DNA of 64,000 bases from Micrococcus terreus (GCF_900116905.1 NZ_FPCG01000003.1:124001-188000), one strand, 5' to 3'; counted from the first letter of the stretch, positions 1-8,153 are shown. Notes: generated by a model not told the origin, from the letters alone. Made by a program: numbers and translations.

Positions 1-109
1 CAGTCGCCTGGAGGACGCGCTGGCCGACCAGCCGGACGTGGGCATCACCGTGACCCTGACCGAGAATCCCCGGGCGAAGGTGTCCTACACGGTGCCGGGC
101 CGCCCATGA
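1..109 (+). CDS. 6-pyruvoyl-tetrahydropterin synthase-like protein, 3' end only
   Basis: The last 35 codons of a gene entering from the left edge, ending in a TGA that overlaps the next gene's start as ATGA. The visible tail, with VTLTENPRAKVSYTVPG near the end, resembles the last strand of actinobacterial QueD/PTPS-family proteins (VTL-E-x-SY). In that family the tail follows the T-fold core, which binds a pterin made from GTP. The catalytic part is outside the window, so the call rests on this tail and on the neighbours: a glycosyltransferase, methyltransferase and flippase follow, with a RibA-RibD fusion opposite. Another T-fold protein or an unrelated tail cannot be excluded. Confidence 0.45.
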   Translation, partial: SRLEDALADQPDVGITVTLTENPRAKVSYTVPGRP

Positions 110-1203
110 GCGACTGCGGCCGGCACATTCGCCGTGACCCGAACGACGTGGCGCACCTGGAGCCCCTCCGGGCGCGTGGAGATCGGCCTGCACTTCACCT
201 GATCGAGCCGGACTTGGGGCGAGTCTCCGGCGGGTTGCGGTACAACGAGTCCCTGGCCGCGGGGGCTGACGAGCTGCTGCACCAGACCGGCGTCATCCAG
301 CGGCACTCGGTCCCCGGGGCCTGGCCGCACCCGTCCGCCGAGGATGAGGCCGCCGTGCACGAGCTCGCCGCCACGCTGGACGCCCCTGTGGTGGTGGACG
401 GGCTGATCGGGTCATCGCTGAGCGCCCCGTTGGACCTGGACGTCCCGGTGATCCAGCTGATCCACGCGATCCTCGCCGAATCCGATCCCGCCGCCCTAGA
501 CCGCGAACGGGCCAACATGCACGCCGCGGACGCCGTGGTCACCACCAGCCCGCATGCGCTGCGGACGCTCCAGCAGCTCACCGGGATCTGGGCGTCGGTG
601 GCCAGGCCGGGGGTGGACCTCAGGCCAGTGACGGAGGGCAGCCCGGACGGGAACAGGTTCATCTGCGTGGGCGCCGTGGAGCCGAACAAGAACCAGCTCT
701 TCCTCACCGAAGTGTTCGCCGCGCTCGCCGCCCGGGGCCTGGCCGACTGGCACGTCACCTTCGCCGGACCGCACACGGACCCGGACTACGCCGCGCGGCT
801 GGTCCGAGCCTGCGAGCAGTTGCCGCCCGGGACCACCACGGTTACCGGCGAGCTGACTCCCGCCGAGGTCGATGAGCTCTACCGCACCTCCGATCTGCTC
901 CTGCTGCCCTCCGTCCGGGAGACTTACGGTATGGTGGTGACGGAGGCGGCGGCCGCCGGACTGCCCTCCGTCGTCACCGAGGGGACCGGTGCGGAGGACG
1001 CTCGGGTGGCCGGGGCCCTTGCAGCTCCCGAGGTCACCGAGTGGGCGGACATCCTCGAGGGGTGGCTCACGCAGCCGTACCGGCACGATCTCCAGCGTCA
1101 GGCCGTGCAGGCGCGCAAGACCCTCTACCGCTGGCAGGACACCGCTGACGACCTCTTCCGCGCCCTACACGCCATCTCCCACTGCACCGAGAGGACCCCA
1201 TGA
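106..1203 (+). CDS. Glycosyltransferase family 4 (GT-B fold)
   Basis: A 365-residue GT-B glycosyltransferase, predicted to move a sugar from a nucleotide donor to an unknown acceptor. The N-terminal Rossmann half has an acceptor-side Gly loop (LGRVSGGLRY, about residues 37-46). The C-terminal donor half begins at FICVGAVEPNKN (about 186) and carries the E-x7-E-type segment TYGMVVTEAAAAGLPSVVT (about 275-293). The ATG overlaps the upstream stop (ATGA), implying coupling. About 28 residues precede the first recognisable strand, so a GTG at 148 is a possible later start. The gene also overlaps the next one by ATGA. Acceptor and sugar are unknown; by context the acceptor could be a pterin- or flavin-derived metabolite or a lipid. 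Confidence 0.8.
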   Translation: MSDCGRHIRRDPNDVAHLEPLRARGDRPALHLIEPDLGRVSGGLRYNESLAAGADELLHQTGVIQRHSVPGAWPHPSAEDEAAVHELAATLDAPVVVDGLIGSSLSAPLDLDVPVIQLIHAILAESDPAALDRERANMHAADAVVTTSPHALRTLQQLTGIWASVARPGVDLRPVTEGSPDGNRFICVGAVEPNKNQLFLTEVFAALAARGLADWHVTFAGPHTDPDYAARLVRACEQLPPGTTTVTGELTPAEVDELYRTSDLLLLPSVRETYGMVVTEAAAAGLPSVVTEGTGAEDARVAGALAAPEVTEWADILEGWLTQPYRHDLQRQAVQARKTLYRWQDTADDLFRALHAISHCTERTP

Positions 1204-2045
1204 CCGGAGCCGCTCCCGACTGGCTCGAGGCACGTGCCCCCTTCGACGACGCCGCGCGCGAGCAGTCCCTGCCCCTGCTCGAATCCGCTGCGCACACCCT
1301 GCTGGAGAGCACCGATCCCGGAGACACCGTCACCGTGGTGGACCTGGGTGCCGGCACCGGCAAGTCCGCGGCCTGGTTCCGCCGCCACCTCACCCCGCTG
1401 CTGCCAGACCGCCAGATCGCCTGGCACCTGGTGGACGGCCACGCGCCCTCGCTTGAGCTCGCCGGAGAAGCCTTTCCCGACGCCGGCCGCCTCCTGAGCA
1501 TGATGTCTGACCTCCCAGCGGCGCTGGGTGAGCACCTGGAGGAGACCTCCGGGCGGCCCGCCCCGGGCAGCCTGCTGCTGACCTGCAGTGCCGTGCTGGA
1601 CGTGCTGACCCAGGCCGACGTGGACGCCGTGTTGGACACCCTCACCCGCTGCCGGGGGCTGGGGCTGTTCCTGTTGAGCATCACCGAGCACTGGCACCTG
1701 GATCCGGCCGACCCTCGGGACGAGCAGCTCGCCCAGGCCTTCACCGACCACCAGCGGTGGGGAGACAAGCTCGGTGCCCACGGTGGTCAGACCATGGCGC
1801 AGTCCGCTCGTCAGCGGGGGATCACCGTGGAGACCTCTGAGAGCCCATGGCGACTGCACGCGCCGCAGGATGCCGAGTTCATCCAACGGTTCCTGGCCGA
1901 GCGCGTGGCCGCGGTGGTCGAGGCCGAGCCGGACCTGCAGCGTGTAGCCGCCGACTGGCTCGGGCTGCGCACCCGTCAGGCTGGAGGGGACGAGGGTCTG
2001 GCTGTCACGGTCGACCACGTGGACGTCCTGCTCAACGCCCGCTGA
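1200..2045 (+). CDS. Class I SAM-dependent methyltransferase
   Basis: A 281-residue Rossmann-fold methyltransferase. SAM-binding motif I is VVDLGAGTGKSAAWF (about residues 46-60), followed by an acidic second strand (HLVDGHAPS, about 79). The C-terminal half has no substrate signature I recognise. The start overlaps the glycosyltransferase stop (ATGA), and the flippase begins 2 nt after this stop, so the three appear to be one translationally coupled unit. It probably methylates the same small molecule or glycoconjugate that the neighbouring glycosyltransferase decorates; this is inference from gene order only. Confidence 0.8.
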   Translation: MTGAAPDWLEARAPFDDAAREQSLPLLESAAHTLLESTDPGDTVTVVDLGAGTGKSAAWFRRHLTPLLPDRQIAWHLVDGHAPSLELAGEAFPDAGRLLSMMSDLPAALGEHLEETSGRPAPGSLLLTCSAVLDVLTQADVDAVLDTLTRCRGLGLFLLSITEHWHLDPADPRDEQLAQAFTDHQRWGDKLGAHGGQTMAQSARQRGITVETSESPWRLHAPQDAEFIQRFLAERVAAVVEAEPDLQRVAADWLGLRTRQAGGDEGLAVTVDHVDVLLNAR

Positions 2046-2047
2046 CC

Positions 2048-2890
2048 GTGGCCCCCTGGATTCGCCGCACCGTCGCCCTGGCGACCACGGTGCTGTTGCT
2101 GTGGCTGACCGTGCGGGCCGTCGGCTCTCAGGCACTGCTGGACGCCGGTGCCGTGCTGACCCCACTGGCCTTCTTCGCCGCGCTCACCGCCGGGCTGGTG
2201 GTGGCGCTCAGCCAGGCCCTGCGCTGGCGGGTGCTGGCCGCTGCCCAGGGGATCCGCATACCGTTCCGCCAGGCCGTGCGAGACTGCTACGCCTCCAGCT
2301 TCGGGAACATGGTCCTGCCCGGCGGGCTCGGGGGAGATGCCGCGCGACTGGTGGTCTACCGGAACGAGGGGCGGCGTCGGTGGTGGTCACCGCTGGTCGC
2401 CGTCGGGGCTGAACGGCTCAGCGCTACCACCTGGGTCTTCGCCACCGCCGCTGCCGTCCTGACCGCCGCCGGCGCACCACCTCTGCTCACCCTCCCGGCA
2501 GTCCTGGCCGCGGCCGTGTTCCTGGCCGCCGCCGTCGCCTGCACGCGGGGCATGCGTGCACGGCGTCAACTCCTGGTCTGGTCCACCTCTGCCGTCAGCG
2601 TGGCCGCCCTGGTCGGACTCTTCCTGGTAGCCATGGCCGCGCTCGGCGGACCGGTCCACGCCCCCGTGGCGCTCATCGGGCTGGCCTCCATGAGCCTGCC
2701 GATCGGGGCCGGCGGCTGGGGCGTGCGGGAGTTCAGCGTCGGAGCCCTGGCGCCCACCCTCGGGGCGGAACCCGACTGGGCCGTCACCATGGCCACCGGC
2801 TACGGACTGCTCGCCACGGTCTCCACCCTGCCCGGCGCCGTGATCCTCGCCTGGACCGCCCTGCGCGCCCGCGCCGACTCGTCCCGCTAG
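2048..2890 (+). CDS. Flippase-like membrane protein (LPG synthase TM region, UPF0104)
   Basis: A 280-residue polytopic membrane protein starting at a GTG 2 nt after the methyltransferase stop. It has about eight hydrophobic segments and the family hallmark GGLGGDAARLVVY near residue 95, which matches the conserved loop of the lysylphosphatidylglycerol-synthase transmembrane (flippase-like) family. The soluble synthase domain of MprF is absent, so a pure transport or flipping role is likelier than lipid aminoacylation. Within this operon it may translocate the product of the glycosyltransferase and methyltransferase. It ends 80 nt from the converging RibA-RibD gene. Confidence 0.75.
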   Translation: MAPWIRRTVALATTVLLLWLTVRAVGSQALLDAGAVLTPLAFFAALTAGLVVALSQALRWRVLAAAQGIRIPFRQAVRDCYASSFGNMVLPGGLGGDAARLVVYRNEGRRRWWSPLVAVGAERLSATTWVFATAAAVLTAAGAPPLLTLPAVLAAAVFLAAAVACTRGMRARRQLLVWSTSAVSVAALVGLFLVAMAALGGPVHAPVALIGLASMSLPIGAGGWGVREFSVGALAPTLGAEPDWAVTMATGYGLLATVSTLPGAVILAWTALRARADSSR

Positions 2891-2933
2891 GCGCAACCCA
2901 CGCGCGCAGCCCACTCCACCCGCTCCCTGCGCA

Positions 2934-2955
2934 AAGTGACAAAACCAGGTCACTT
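2934..2955. terminator. Possible bidirectional terminator hairpin between convergent operons
   Basis: AAGTGAC and GTCACTT form a 7-bp stem around an 8-nt A-rich loop, midway between the flippase stop and the RibA-RibD stop, which converge. There is no clear U-tract on either side, so termination is inferred from position and symmetry. Confidence 0.35.
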
Positions 2956-2969
2956 GGGTGGGGGCGAGG

Positions 2970-4343
2970 TCACTGTGCGCTTGGGGGTGGGGAGTCGTGG
3001 TCCTTGGCCGCATCGCTGAGCACGAACTCGGTGCAGATGTCCTCGCCGAAGGTGTAGCGGCGGAACGGGGTGCGCAGGGCCTCGGCCATCATGGGGGAGC
3101 CCTCGAACCGGATCCCGGGCACGCCGTCGCCGATCAGCACCGGGGCCACGGTCAGGAACAGCCGGTCCAGCAGCCCCGCGGAGAGGAACGAGGACACGGT
3201 CTTCCCGCCGCCCTCCACCAGCACCGAACCACTGACGCGCTCCCGGACCACCGCCAGGACCGCGGCCGGATCGACCAGGCCAGCCGAGCCGCCGTCGGGA
3301 AGTCTCACTGTCTCCACATGCCCACCCAGGCCGGAGGGCACCTCCGCCTCCGCGCTCACCAGCCACAGCGTGGGGGCGTCCGGGGACTGCAGCACGCGGC
3401 TGTCCACGGGGATCCGCGCGTGCGGGTCCACCACCACGCGCAGCGGGTTCTGCCCGTGCACGGCTCGCACGGTCAGCTGCGGGTCGTCCGCGCAGACCGT
3501 CCCGGCGCCCACCAGCACGGCGTCCACCGCGGCCCGCAGGTGGTGCAGGTGCGTGCGGTCAGCCTCGCCGGAGACGAACTCGGCGTCCCCTCCGCGCGCG
3601 GCGATGAACCCGTCCGCGCTCTGGGCCATCTGCGCCACCACCTCGGGGTGCTCGGCCAGGGTGCTGTAGACCGGGAAGGTGTCCTCCTGCACCGTCAGCG
3701 CCGCGGCACCGCCCTCGCGCCCGGCCTCACCGGCCAGCGGATCATGCCGCATCCGGGCTCGCTTGGTCTGCAGGTAGTGCGAGTTCTCCGGGCGGTCCAG
3801 CACCGGCAGCACCACGCGGTCGGCCACCGTGATGCCCAGCTGGGTCAGCGCCTCGGCCTTGGCCGGGTTGGAGGAGAGCAGGCGGACGGTGGTGCAGTCC
3901 AGATCGCGCAGCATCTCGGCGGCGGCGGTGTAGTCCCGGGCGTCGTCCGGCAGGCCCAGGGCCCGGTTGGCGTCCACGGTGTCCATGCCCTGGTCCTGCA
4001 GGGCGTAGGCACGCAGCTTCGCGGCCAGCCCGATCCCGCGGCCCTCATGCCCGCGCAGGTAGAGCAGGATGCCCGTCCCGGCGGCGGCGATCGCGGCCAG
4101 CGCGGCGTCCAGCTGATCCCCGCAGTCGCACCGGTGCGAGCCCAGCGCGTCCCCGGTGAGGCACTCGCTGTGCAGGCGCACGATCGGCGCCTCCGCCCGC
4201 TGCGGCTCGCCCATCAGCATCGCCACATGCGTCACGCCCTGGTACGTGTAGGCACAGGTGGTGAAGACGCCGTGATCCGTGGGCAGAGAGGTCCGAGACT
4301 CAAGGACGAGGGTGTGGGTGTGGTCCTGGTCGGTCTGCTTCAT
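2970..4343 (-). CDS. Fused GTP cyclohydrolase II - RibD-type reductase
   Basis: A 457-residue fusion. Residues about 15-200 are a RibA domain that opens GTP and removes formate, with zinc cysteines C61, C72 and C74 (HSECLTGD and RCDCGDQ), GHEGRGIGL, and a tyrosine at Y113 in KLRAYALQDQG. Residues about 222-445 are a DHFR-like RibD reductase domain (DGFIAARGG, LVGAGTVCADDP, LVEGGGKTVSSFL). The DHBP synthase (RibB) and deaminase domains of ordinary riboflavin enzymes are missing, so this is probably a pathway-specific paralogue. The start is the ATG 5 nt after the upstream CDP-alcohol gene stop. As I recall, the S. coelicolor paralogue SCO6655 has Met at the tyrosine position and stops at the formamide; here Tyr is kept, predicting the full GCH II reaction. 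Confidence 0.88.
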   Translation of the reverse strand: MKQTDQDHTHTLVLESRTSLPTDHGVFTTCAYTYQGVTHVAMLMGEPQRAEAPIVRLHSECLTGDALGSHRCDCGDQLDAALAAIAAAGTGILLYLRGHEGRGIGLAAKLRAYALQDQGMDTVDANRALGLPDDARDYTAAAEMLRDLDCTTVRLLSSNPAKAEALTQLGITVADRVVLPVLDRPENSHYLQTKRARMRHDPLAGEAGREGGAAALTVQEDTFPVYSTLAEHPEVVAQMAQSADGFIAARGGDAEFVSGEADRTHLHHLRAAVDAVLVGAGTVCADDPQLTVRAVHGQNPLRVVVDPHARIPVDSRVLQSPDAPTLWLVSAEAEVPSGLGGHVETVRLPDGGSAGLVDPAAVLAVVRERVSGSVLVEGGGKTVSSFLSAGLLDRLFLTVAPVLIGDGVPGIRFEGSPMMAEALRTPFRRYTFGEDICTEFVLSDAAKDHDSPPPSAQ

Positions 4344-4348
4344 GCGCT

Positions 4349-5074
4349 TCAGTCTAGGGTCCGGACCGGCGCGGATCGGCGCTCCCGCACCGCCCCGTGG
4401 CGCTCCAGCCAGGCGATGTCCCGTCCGAAGGAGACCAGCAGCGAGACCACCGCCGCTGCCGCACAGGTGATGCCCAGTGGTGGGATGCCCACCGCGCTCG
4501 AAGTCCCCGCGGCCAGCAGCAGGATGCCCTGCATCGCGGCGATCACCTTGCGGCTGAACAGGGCGGGCAGGCGCCGGCGCCAGGCGGTGCGGACCCTGCC
4601 GGTCAGCCGGAACGCGTAGTGCAGCACCCCCGGGATCAGGCACCACACACCCCAGACCGGCACCAGCGCGATCGAGAGGATCAGCACGAACAGCGCGTCC
4701 ACGTCCTCATCGAACCGCGCGCCGGCCCGCGTGGTCCCACGGCGCCGGGCCACCTGCCCGTCCACACCGTCCATGGCCAGGGCCACCGCGCCCAGCAGCA
4801 CGGCGGGCCACGGGAACGCGAGGGTCTCCCGGTCCAGCAGCAGGGCGGTCACCACGACGACGGCCGCGCACCTGAGTGAGGTCAGGTCATCGGCCGCGGT
4901 CCACGGGTCAGAGCGCCGTAGGCTGCGGGCGGAGCCCGCGACGGCGACCAGGACGCACAGGGCGAGGGTGGCGGGGTGCGGATCGATCTGCCAGCTCAGG
5001 ATCAGGGCTGTGGCGAGGGCGAGTATGGGCACGGGGAGGCGCCGGGCGGGGTGCCGGGTGCCGCTGACTGCCAT
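4349..5074 (-). CDS. CDP-alcohol phosphatidyltransferase family membrane protein
   Basis: A 241-residue integral membrane enzyme of the family that moves a phospho-alcohol from a CDP-alcohol to a second alcohol. The signature DGVDGQVAR (D102, D105, G106, A109, R110) is followed by G118, D122 and D126 (GARFDEDVD). The gap between AR and G is 7 residues by my count, where the usual pattern has 8. About six hydrophobic segments are visible. GGAGAG precedes the ATG. It is the first gene of a two-gene minus-strand unit with RibA-RibD and is divergent from the AI-2E permease. Context suggests a flavin/pterin- or glycolipid-linked product; the substrate is unknown. Confidence 0.8.
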   Translation of the reverse strand: MAVSGTRHPARRLPVPILALATALILSWQIDPHPATLALCVLVAVAGSARSLRRSDPWTAADDLTSLRCAAVVVVTALLLDRETLAFPWPAVLLGAVALAMDGVDGQVARRRGTTRAGARFDEDVDALFVLILSIALVPVWGVWCLIPGVLHYAFRLTGRVRTAWRRRLPALFSRKVIAAMQGILLLAAGTSSAVGIPPLGITCAAAAVVSLLVSFGRDIAWLERHGAVRERRSAPVRTLD

Positions 5075-5167
5075 CTCTCTCCTGTCCGGAAGGGGGTTGT
5101 CTGATGCTACTGGGAGCCCTCCGTCCATCGGTGTGCACAGGGGCCGAAGCGTGCCCGGCCCCGACCG

Positions 5168-5173
5168 TAGACT
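5168..5173 (+). promoter_or_regulatory. -10 element of a probable leaderless promoter
   Basis: TAGACT lies 7 nt before the GTG start of the AI-2E permease, with no Shine-Dalgarno between them. The -35 is weak. It is one of many such arrangements in this window and supports GTG 5181 as the start. Confidence 0.45.
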
Positions 5174-5180
5174 GATCCAC

Positions 5181-6449
5181 GTGAACACGCCCGAGACCAC
5201 TGCGGAGGACTCCGCCGACCGTCCAGCAGGCCCGCAGCACCCGGAGGGCCGGAACTGGCCGCGGTTCCTGGTCATCGCGCTCTCGCTGGCCGGGCTGGTG
5301 GTCTGCATCATGTTCATCCAGGGGCTCCAGGCGATCATAGCCCCGGTGTTCCTGGGGCTGAACCTGGTGATCGTGGCCTACCCGCTGCAGGCCTGGCTCA
5401 ACCGCCGCGGGGTTCCCCGCTTCCTGGGAGCCACCGTCACGGTCCTGCTGGTGCTGGTGGTCCTGCTGGTGTTCATCGGGCTGATCTTCTGGTCCGCCTC
5501 GGAGCTGATCTACGCCCTGCCCAAGTACGGACCGCAGTTCAACTCGATCTACGAGGGCATGGTGACCTGGATCGGCAGCTTCGGCGTCACCCCGGACATG
5601 GTGCTCAATGAGCTGGGCAACCTGAACATGTCCACGGTCGCCTCCACCGCGGTCAGCTTCATCACGCCGCTGCTCTCCAACGTCTCGGCGGTGATCGGCC
5701 TGGTGGTGACCGTGGTGATGACGGTGTTCTTCCTGGCCATGGACTCCGTGGCCGTGGAGCGCCGCGTCGCCCTGCTCACCTCCTCCCGCACCGACATGGG
5801 GGTGGCCCTGATCGACTTCGCCCAGGGGGTGCGCCGCTACTGGGTGGTGACCACGGTGTTCGGACTGATCGTGGCCCTGCTGGACGTGGTGGCCCTGGCG
5901 ATCATCGGCGTGCCCATGATCTGGGTCTGGGGCGTGCTGAGCTTCTTGACCAACTACATCCCCAACATCGGGTTCGTGCTGGGGATGATCCCGCCGGCAC
6001 TGCTGGGTCTGGTGGAGGGCGGCTGGGGTGCGTTCTTCGCCGTGGTGGTCTCCTACAGCGTGCTGAACTTCGTCATCCAGTCCATCATCCAGCCCAAGTT
6101 CACCGGGGACGCCGTGGGCGTGATCCCCACCGTCAGCTTCCTCTCCCTGCTGTTCTGGGCCTGGGTGCTGGGGTGGATGGGCACCGTGCTCGCCCTGCCC
6201 GCCACGCTGCTGTTCAAGGCGATCCTGATCGACGCCGACCCCCAGTCCCGCTGGCTCAACTCCCTGATCGCCTCGGATCTGAAGGGCATGGAGGCCCGGG
6301 AGCGCGGCTTCACCCGGGCGTTCAACCGCCAGGCCCGGTACGAGGTGGCCGAAGACGGGTTCGGCGGGACTGAGCAGACCGTGCACCCCGAGGACCAGAC
6401 CCTGGCCACGCCCGATCCGCCCCAGGGCGTCCCCACGGTCGAGCACTGA
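5181..6449 (+). CDS. AI-2E family transporter (PF01594-type permease)
   Basis: A 422-residue polytopic protein with the paired-helix layout of the AI-2E/YdiK/TqsA family. Two helices lie near residues 30-90, a long amphipathic region about 115-170 (LIYALPKYGPQFNSIYEG), then a helix cluster about 175-370, including the conserved PNIGFVLGMIPPALLGLV segment. The C-terminal 60 residues are charged and cytoplasmic. Members export small signals or act as Na+/H+ antiporters; the substrate cannot be read from sequence. The GTG start has no Shine-Dalgarno but a -10 hexamer 7 nt upstream. It shares a 106-bp divergent region with the CDP-alcohol gene. Confidence 0.85.
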   Translation: MNTPETTAEDSADRPAGPQHPEGRNWPRFLVIALSLAGLVVCIMFIQGLQAIIAPVFLGLNLVIVAYPLQAWLNRRGVPRFLGATVTVLLVLVVLLVFIGLIFWSASELIYALPKYGPQFNSIYEGMVTWIGSFGVTPDMVLNELGNLNMSTVASTAVSFITPLLSNVSAVIGLVVTVVMTVFFLAMDSVAVERRVALLTSSRTDMGVALIDFAQGVRRYWVVTTVFGLIVALLDVVALAIIGVPMIWVWGVLSFLTNYIPNIGFVLGMIPPALLGLVEGGWGAFFAVVVSYSVLNFVIQSIIQPKFTGDAVGVIPTVSFLSLLFWAWVLGWMGTVLALPATLLFKAILIDADPQSRWLNSLIASDLKGMEARERGFTRAFNRQARYEVAEDGFGGTEQTVHPEDQTLATPDPPQGVPTVEH

Positions 6450-6483
6450 GCGCCCCGCTGGCTCCAGCGTCCGTTCAGACTGA

Positions 6484-7077
6484 TCAGCTCCTGATGAGCC
6501 GACGGACCTGGTCGATCAGCCCGTCCACGCGGTCGATCTGCTCCTCGGCCGCCCGCACGTCCTGCTCCACGGCGGAGCGGATCTCGTCGCCTTTCAGATG
6601 GCCCAGGTTGGTCTCCAGGGTCACGACGGCGGCCGTCAGTCCCGCACGCACCGCACCCAACGCTGCGCCCACGTCAGAGAGGACATTCCCGTTGGCGTCG
6701 GCGAGGACGGCCTCGGCCACGCCGATCAGCTCCCGGGCACACTCCACCATCCGCTGGGGCGGCTTCACCGCATCCCGCAGGGCGGACTGGATCCGTTCCG
6801 AGCGCTCTCGACGTGCGTCCTCGGAGTCCTCCGGCAGCTCGAAGGTCTCCGCGGTGGCCCCGAACCCGGCCTCGTCCTGATCGGCCAGCTTCAGCGCGGT
6901 GTCCGCCAGCTCGGCGCACCGCTGCGCGAGGTCCTCGCGATCGCTGAACCGGGCCGCCATGGAGATCAGCCCGGCGGCCAGGGCCAGCTGCACCGAACCG
7001 GTGGCGCCGCCGCCCGGGGTCGGTTCGCCCGAGCCCAGCCGCTCCAGGTAGCCGCGGACGGTCTCGTCCCGGATCAT
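6484..7077 (-). CDS. Cyclodeaminase/cyclohydrolase family protein (FTCD C-terminal-like)
   Basis: A 197-residue helical protein with the N-terminal signature GEPTPGGGATGSVQLALAAGL of formiminotetrahydrofolate cyclodeaminase-type domains, which convert 5-formimino- or 5-formyl-type folates to methenyl-THF. The ~200-residue length fits stand-alone family members; the formiminotransferase half is absent and no hut genes lie nearby. Its ATG overlaps the stop of the upstream agmatine-deiminase-like gene (ATGA), so the two are co-translated. The link between an amine-deiminase fold and one-carbon transfer is unexplained. The role is inferred from the family only. Confidence 0.8.
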   Translation of the reverse strand: MIRDETVRGYLERLGSGEPTPGGGATGSVQLALAAGLISMAARFSDREDLAQRCAELADTALKLADQDEAGFGATAETFELPEDSEDARRERSERIQSALRDAVKPPQRMVECARELIGVAEAVLADANGNVLSDVGAALGAVRAGLTAAVVTLETNLGHLKGDEIRSAVEQDVRAAEEQIDRVDGLIDQVRRLIRS

Positions 7078-8153
7078 GCGGCCGAGGCCGTGGGCCGGGC
7101 CGGTCGGGCCGGCTGGGTCAGTCCCACGTGCCGGATGCCCACGCCGCGCTCGTAGACCTGACGGGCCGGCACTGGGATCACCTTGCGTCCCCAGAAGGCG
7201 GCCTCCAAGACCTGGTGAGCGCCGTCGTCGTGCTCGTCCTCGAAGGAGGGGACCACCACGGCTCCGTTGACCGGCAGGACGTTGACGTAGGACCAGCCCA
7301 CGGGTCCGTGGCGATCGGTGAGCGTGGACGGGGCCGGGATGGTGGCGATGTTCAGCGGGCGACCCTGGGCATCCGTCTCACCCTGGAGCAGCTCCAGCGC
7401 GGTCTGGCTGACGGCATGGTCCGGGTGGGAGGGGTCATCCTGCCAGTGCAGCAGCAGCACGGTGGGGGAGGCGAAGTTCACCAGCTGATCCACCATGCCG
7501 CCGGTGCCGCGCGGACCGGCGTCCCGGGTGAGGCCGCCGGGCAGCCAGATCACCTTGCGCACATCCGTGTACCGGTGGAATTCCAGCTCCACCTGACGCC
7601 GGGACCAGCCGGGGTTGCGGGCCGGGTCCAACAGCGCGGCCTCGGAGGCGATCACCGTGCCCTCACCGTCCGTGACGAACGCGCCGCCCTCCAGGGTCAT
7701 CAGCGACAGCTGCCGGGTGGCCCCGGTCATCTGCGCCATGGTCCCGGTGACCACCGAGTCCGAGAGGTAGTCCAGGCCCGGGCGGCGGCCGAAGCCGTTG
7801 AAGACGAAGTCCATCATGCCCAGCGCGCGGCGGCCGTTCGCGTCAACCTTCGCCTCGGGGCCGGTGGTGAAGACGGGTCCGGTCAGACGGATGAAGGGGC
7901 TGTCGAAGCGCTGCGGGATCACCGGGACGATCGGGTCCACATAGGTGTGCACCATGGTCCGGTCGGCCGGATCCACCAGCAGGGTCACCGGCTCAAAGTC
8001 CGCCACCTCGTGGGCGATCCGGGCCCAGGCGCGGCGCGCGGCGGAGATCTCCCACGGGGTGCTGCCCATCAGGGCGGTGGCCCGGGGGAAGGAGAGCCAC
8101 ATGCGCTCCTGCGGCTCCGTGTCCGCGGGCAGGTGCCAGGAGAGATCGGTCAT
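7074..8153 (-). CDS. Agmatine deiminase family protein lacking catalytic residues
   Basis: A 359-residue protein with the whole agmatine-deiminase (PAD/guanidino-modifying) framework: MWLSFPRA, FVFNGFGRRPG, LEGGAFVTDGEGT, RNPGWSRRQVE, KVIWLPGGLTRDAGPRGT and a C-terminal GIRHVGLTQ. The active site appears lost. The usual RDxGP aspartate is Leu90 (RLTGP), the GHxD histidine is Met220 (GGMVD), the terminal HC cysteine aligns with Val343, and the protein contains no cysteine at all. Hydrolysis of agmatine to N-carbamoylputrescine is therefore unlikely. AGGAAGGA precedes the ATG. The intact reading frame and the coupling to a cyclodeaminase gene argue for a conserved non-enzymatic or new role rather than decay. 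Confidence 0.8.
   Translation of the reverse strand: MTDLSWHLPADTEPQERMWLSFPRATALMGSTPWEISAARRAWARIAHEVADFEPVTLLVDPADRTMVHTYVDPIVPVIPQRFDSPFIRLTGPVFTTGPEAKVDANGRRALGMMDFVFNGFGRRPGLDYLSDSVVTGTMAQMTGATRQLSLMTLEGGAFVTDGEGTVIASEAALLDPARNPGWSRRQVELEFHRYTDVRKVIWLPGGLTRDAGPRGTGGMVDQLVNFASPTVLLLHWQDDPSHPDHAVSQTALELLQGETDAQGRPLNIATIPAPSTLTDRHGPVGWSYVNVLPVNGAVVVPSFEDEHDDGAHQVLEAAFWGRKVIPVPARQVYERGVGIRHVGLTQPARPARPTASAA

Noticed and set aside
4853-4885. CGACGACGGCCGCGCACC in the CDP-alcohol gene as an element copy
   Set aside because: It encodes a family-typical membrane segment (SLRCAAVVVVT) and lacks the CCC start of the core; treated as coincidence.
7215-7235. CACGACGACGGCGCTCACC (reverse strand) in the agmatine-deiminase-like gene
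   Set aside because: It encodes EDEHDDGAHQ at a plausible surface loop with only a partial core; too weak to call.
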